Source: CAZPLZ01 sp964587525 (GTDB taxonomy: Bacteria; Oederibacteriota; CAKKQC01). Taken from it: a DNA stretch of 8,950 nucleotides. The stretch covers positions 1 through 8,950 of the forward strand of contig CAZPLZ010000136.1 in NCBI GenBank assembly GCA_964587525.1. The letters run 5' to 3'. Numbering within the stretch: position 1 is the first letter of the stretch; every line of letters starts with the position of its first letter. Positions 7,509 through 8,950 of the stretch are shown here, piece by piece. The notes beneath the pieces are model-generated. The model searched no databases, was not told the DNA's origin, and saw only the letters and a list, made by a program, of their open reading frames with translations. Both the position numbers and the translations under genes were made by a program.

Positions 7509-8501
7509 CTAATTTTCGCTGGCAGAAGCCGCGGGGATTGTAAAATGGAACTTGGAACCGGCCCCGGGTGCCGACTCAACCCAGATCCGGCCGCCGTGAA
7601 GTTCGGTAAGCTTCCGGCAGATGGCCAACCCAAGCCCGGTGGCATCAGGGGCTGTCTTAGCTGAGTCAGCCTGGTGGAATTCCTGGAACAATTGACCCTG
7701 TTCCGACTCTCGAATTCCACATCCTGAATCTTTCACCGTGAAGCGTATTTCTCTTTCCATGCGCAGGGCCTCGACGTTGACCACCGAGTCACTTGGGCTA
7801 AATTTGATCGCGTTGTAGATAAGATTCAGCAGGATCTGTTTGATGCGGTGCGCGTCACCGCGCATAGGAGCTTCAAGGTCACCATTGTGTGCAATGCTAA
7901 TGCCCCGCATTTGCGCCAGAGGCCTGACGGTGTTTAAGGTTTCCCTCAGGACCATCTCGGTGGAAACAACGTGCAGGGACAGCACAAAATTCCCGGCCTC
8001 GATCCTCGCCAGATCCAGGATATCGTTGATCAATAGCTTGAGATGCCTCGCGGCGCCTCGTATTTCCGCCACGCAGTCAGCTTGAGCGGCGGACAGGCCA
8101 CCGCATGACCCGCCCGACAGCACTTGTGCAAACCCCGCGATGGCGTTCAGCGGTGTTCGCATTTCATGAGAGACGAAGGACACAAACTGCGATTTGCGGC
8201 GCGTCGCTTCCTCGATCTCAGCGAAGTGTTGCTCCACAAACCGGGCGACCAGCACGGCGGCCACCGCGAGAATCGCGGCCATGGACGCTCCTGAGATCAG
8301 CAAGACAGCGTTGAGACGTCCAAGCGTGTCATTCACATGCTCCTGCAATGTTTGGTTTAGCAGGCTAGGGATGTCAGTGATTCTTTCGATGTCCTGCGTG
8401 ATCCAGTACACCGATGCTAAAACCAGGAGCATGAAGAGGGCGAAAAATCCACCGACCCGGCGCAGTTTGGTGATCAGTCGCGGCCGGCTTAGTTCGGACA
8501 T
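7509..8501 (-). CDS. Membrane-bound sensor histidine kinase
   Basis: The first gene of the operon encodes 330 residues from ATG 8501. A basic N-terminus (RPRLITKLRR) precedes TM1 (about 17-34); a short exported loop of about 28 residues follows, then TM2 (about 64-87). The kinase core has H112 in FVSHEMRTPLN, N230 in LLNLIYNAIKF, the G1 box KDSGCGI (257-263), F-box residues F272/F275 and the G2 box TGLGLAI (288-294). It ends right after the HATPase (KFHFTIP). With so small an outer loop, sensing probably occurs in the membrane or through a partner. The start is uncertain: GTG 8519 in the same frame has GGGGGG at 8525-8530, 5 nt upstream, and would add six residues; longer extensions lack family sequence. 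Likely partners are the two downstream REC proteins. Confidence 0.93.
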   Translation of the reverse strand: MSELSRPRLITKLRRVGGFFALFMLLVLASVYWITQDIERITDIPSLLNQTLQEHVNDTLGRLNAVLLISGASMAAILAVAAVLVARFVEQHFAEIEEATRRKSQFVSFVSHEMRTPLNAIAGFAQVLSGGSCGGLSAAQADCVAEIRGAARHLKLLINDILDLARIEAGNFVLSLHVVSTEMVLRETLNTVRPLAQMRGISIAHNGDLEAPMRGDAHRIKQILLNLIYNAIKFSPSDSVVNVEALRMEREIRFTVKDSGCGIRESEQGQLFQEFHQADSAKTAPDATGLGLAICRKLTELHGGRIWVESAPGAGSKFHFTIPAASASEN

Positions 8502-8593
8502 TGGCCGTGGGGGAGTCACGATCGCCCCCCATTGAGAGGGTGATGCTGAAGGTGCAGAAGGAAAAATCCTAACGTAGGCGCTTCCAAAATGGC

Positions 8594-8603
8594 CATAGCT
8601 ATG
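8594..8603. other. 10-bp palindrome at the predicted operon transcription start
   Basis: CATAGCTATG is a perfect palindrome that ends at the transcription start predicted from the minus-strand sigma-54 promoter (about 8603). It could be an operator, but a 10-bp palindrome may also arise by chance. Confidence 0.3.
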
Positions 8604-8613
8604 TTCTACGTAC

Positions 8614-8629
8614 TGCAAAGGGCATGCCA
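8614..8629 (-). promoter_or_regulatory. Sigma-54 (-24/-12) promoter of the signalling operon
   Basis: The minus strand reads TGGCATGCCCTTTGCA, against the family consensus TGGCACG-N4-TTGCA: one mismatch in the twelve fixed positions. GG (8628-8627) and GC (8616-8615) are separated by exactly 10 nt. Predicted transcription starts near 8603, leaving a leader of about 100 nt before ATG 8501. The operon encodes a GAFTGA activator, which supports the call. Confidence 0.85.
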
Positions 8630-8671
8630 GCAAGGGGACCGGAGGAGAGGGGGAAAGATAAGAGAATTTGT

Positions 8672-8689
8672 TACGTGTCGGAGTACGTG
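8672..8689. repeat. TACGTG direct repeat
   Basis: TACGTG occurs at 8672-8677 and 8684-8689, 12 bp apart, about 45-60 bp upstream of the minus-strand sigma-54 promoter. The spacing is close to one helical turn. A regulator half-site pair is possible but unproven. Confidence 0.3.
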
Positions 8690-8696
8690 CTCAATA

Positions 8697-8709
8697 TTTG
8701 CCGGACAAA
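8697..8709. promoter_or_regulatory. Candidate activator-binding site 1
   Basis: TTTGCCGGACAAA is a near-palindrome (TTTGCC, centre G, GACAAA; 5 of 6 positions pair). Its centre is about 100 bp upstream of the predicted operon start, where sigma-54 activators usually bind. Its first ten bases recur at 8802-8811. Confidence 0.5.
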
Positions 8710-8730
8710 GATTCCCTATGAGGAATTTTT
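8707..8730 (+). other. AT-rich hairpin followed by T-run
   Basis: AAAGATTCC (8707-8715) and GGAATTTTT (8722-8730) can pair over 9 bp with one G-T pair, around the loop CTATGA. It could be a weak terminator for plus-strand transcription entering the control region, or a protein-binding dyad beside candidate site 1. Confidence 0.3.
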
Positions 8731-8801
8731 CCCTACGCCTTCACATTTCCAGCCATAGACATTGATGCGGCGTATTTCCTTGTATGGAGCCGGTTGTTGG
8801 G

Positions 8802-8811
8802 TTTGCCGGAC
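8802..8811. promoter_or_regulatory. Candidate activator-binding site 2
   Basis: TTTGCCGGAC repeats the first ten bases of candidate site 1, in the same orientation and 105 bp away (ten helical turns). It lies about 75 bp upstream of the transcription start predicted from the plus-strand sigma-54 promoter. The right half of the dyad is poorly kept (GACGAT). Confidence 0.45.
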
Positions 8812-8855
8812 GATCCTCTGTCTTGGGAAAGGGCGTCTGTTCCGCCAAGAAGTAT

Positions 8856-8871
8856 TGGTACGCCTCTTGCA
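8856..8871 (+). promoter_or_regulatory. Sigma-54 (-24/-12) promoter of the divergent gene
   Basis: TGGTACGCCTCTTGCA matches TGGCACG-N4-TTGCA with one mismatch. GG (8857-8858) and GC (8869-8870) are 10 nt apart. Predicted transcription begins near 8882. It faces the partial gene at the right edge and is divergent from the signalling operon promoter. Confidence 0.78.
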
Positions 8872-8883
8872 ACATCCCAGGGC

Positions 8884-8950
8884 ATGATGTGTTTTGTGCG
8901 CCGCAAGTACCACCAGATTGCCGCTCTTGCGCTCCTCGTTGCCGTGGTCG
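8884..8950 (+). CDS. Start of an exported or membrane protein, cut by the window edge
   Basis: Only 22 codons are visible. From ATG 8884 (or ATG 8887, or GTG 8896) the frame encodes a basic stretch, VRRKYHQ, followed by a hydrophobic run, IAALALLVAVV, which looks like a signal peptide or first membrane helix. The start is unclear. AGGG at 8879-8882 is too close to ATG 8884 and about 4 nt from ATG 8887. The transcription start predicted from the sigma-54 promoter (8882) would leave almost no leader for either ATG and 14 nt for GTG 8896. The frame is open back to 8722, probably by chance. Function unknown; its position suggests that it is the target of the neighbouring two-component system. Confidence 0.5.
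   Translation, partial: MMCFVRRKYHQIAALALLVAVV

Larger units (their letters stand above)
8520..8883. promoter_or_regulatory. Divergent intergenic control region
   Basis: No convincing gene lies in this stretch. Minus-strand frames here give only low-complexity Arg/Lys-rich peptides. It holds two divergent sigma-54 promoters, a repeated TTTGCCGGAC element, a TACGTG direct repeat, a 10-bp palindrome near the predicted minus-strand start site and one AT-rich hairpin, each listed separately. Confidence 0.7.

Noticed and set aside
7502..7720. N-terminal extension of the REC/pseudo-HisKA gene to an upstream ATG
   Set aside because: It overlaps the kinase HATPase coding sequence in another frame, is rich in Pro/Ser/Arg and has no family similarity; the REC domain begins just after ATG 7501.
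8520..8633. N-terminal extension of the sensor kinase to ATG 8633
   Set aside because: It would span the sigma-54 promoter and predicted start site at about 8603, and has no recognisable sequence.
8716..8913. Minus-strand 65-codon frame
   Set aside because: Arg/His-rich composition, no ribosome site, covers the plus-strand sigma-54 promoter and the start of the divergent gene.
1..8950. CRISPR arrays, tRNA or rRNA genes, insertion sequences
   Set aside because: No regularly spaced repeats, no tRNA-like folds noticed and no transposase motifs; the only tandem repeat is the 16-bp duplication.

Overview
The window is about 58% GC by eye and carries densely packed bacterial genes with abundant two-component signalling. 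An AMP-forming acetyl-CoA synthetase beside a chlorite-dismutase-family heme protein, with hybrid PAS kinases and sigma-54 activators, suggests a member of Nitrospirota such as Nitrospira. That assignment is inference from gene content and protein style; no taxonomic marker is present.

Left part, plus strand (1-5319): a hybrid histidine kinase (PAS, HisKA, HATPase, REC) whose 5' end lies outside the window; a full-length acetyl-CoA synthetase (acs); a small predicted nucleotidyltransferase that begins almost at the acs stop and probably uses a non-canonical start codon; and a chlorite-dismutase/HemQ-family heme protein. A weak terminator-like hairpin follows. acs and the nucleotidyltransferase look co-transcribed, and the heme protein follows after about 50 bp.

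Right part, minus strand (8501 down to 5397): a compact three-gene signalling operon. In transcription order it encodes a two-TM sensor histidine kinase, a response regulator whose REC domain is joined to a kinase dimerisation domain that has lost its phospho-histidine (His to Gln) and has no ATPase domain, and a complete NtrC-type sigma-54 activator (REC, AAA+ with GAFTGA, Fis-type HTH). Spacing is 7 bp between the first two genes, and the last two overlap as ATGA. The 3' end of the activator gene contains a 16-bp tandem duplication that changes its reading frame and C-terminal tail.

Far right (8520-8883): an intergenic control region of about 360 bp with two divergent, well-matched -24/-12 sigma-54 promoters. 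One (minus, 8614-8629) faces the signalling operon. The other (plus, 8856-8871) faces a gene that starts at the very edge of the window with a signal-peptide-like N-terminus. A 10-bp element, TTTGCCGGAC, occurs twice between them, 105 bp apart, and is a candidate activator-binding site. The simplest model is a self-activating sigma-54 circuit: membrane sensor to activator, which turns on its own operon and a divergent exported or membrane target, with the pseudo-kinase REC protein modulating phosphate flow. This circuit is the most interesting part of the window.
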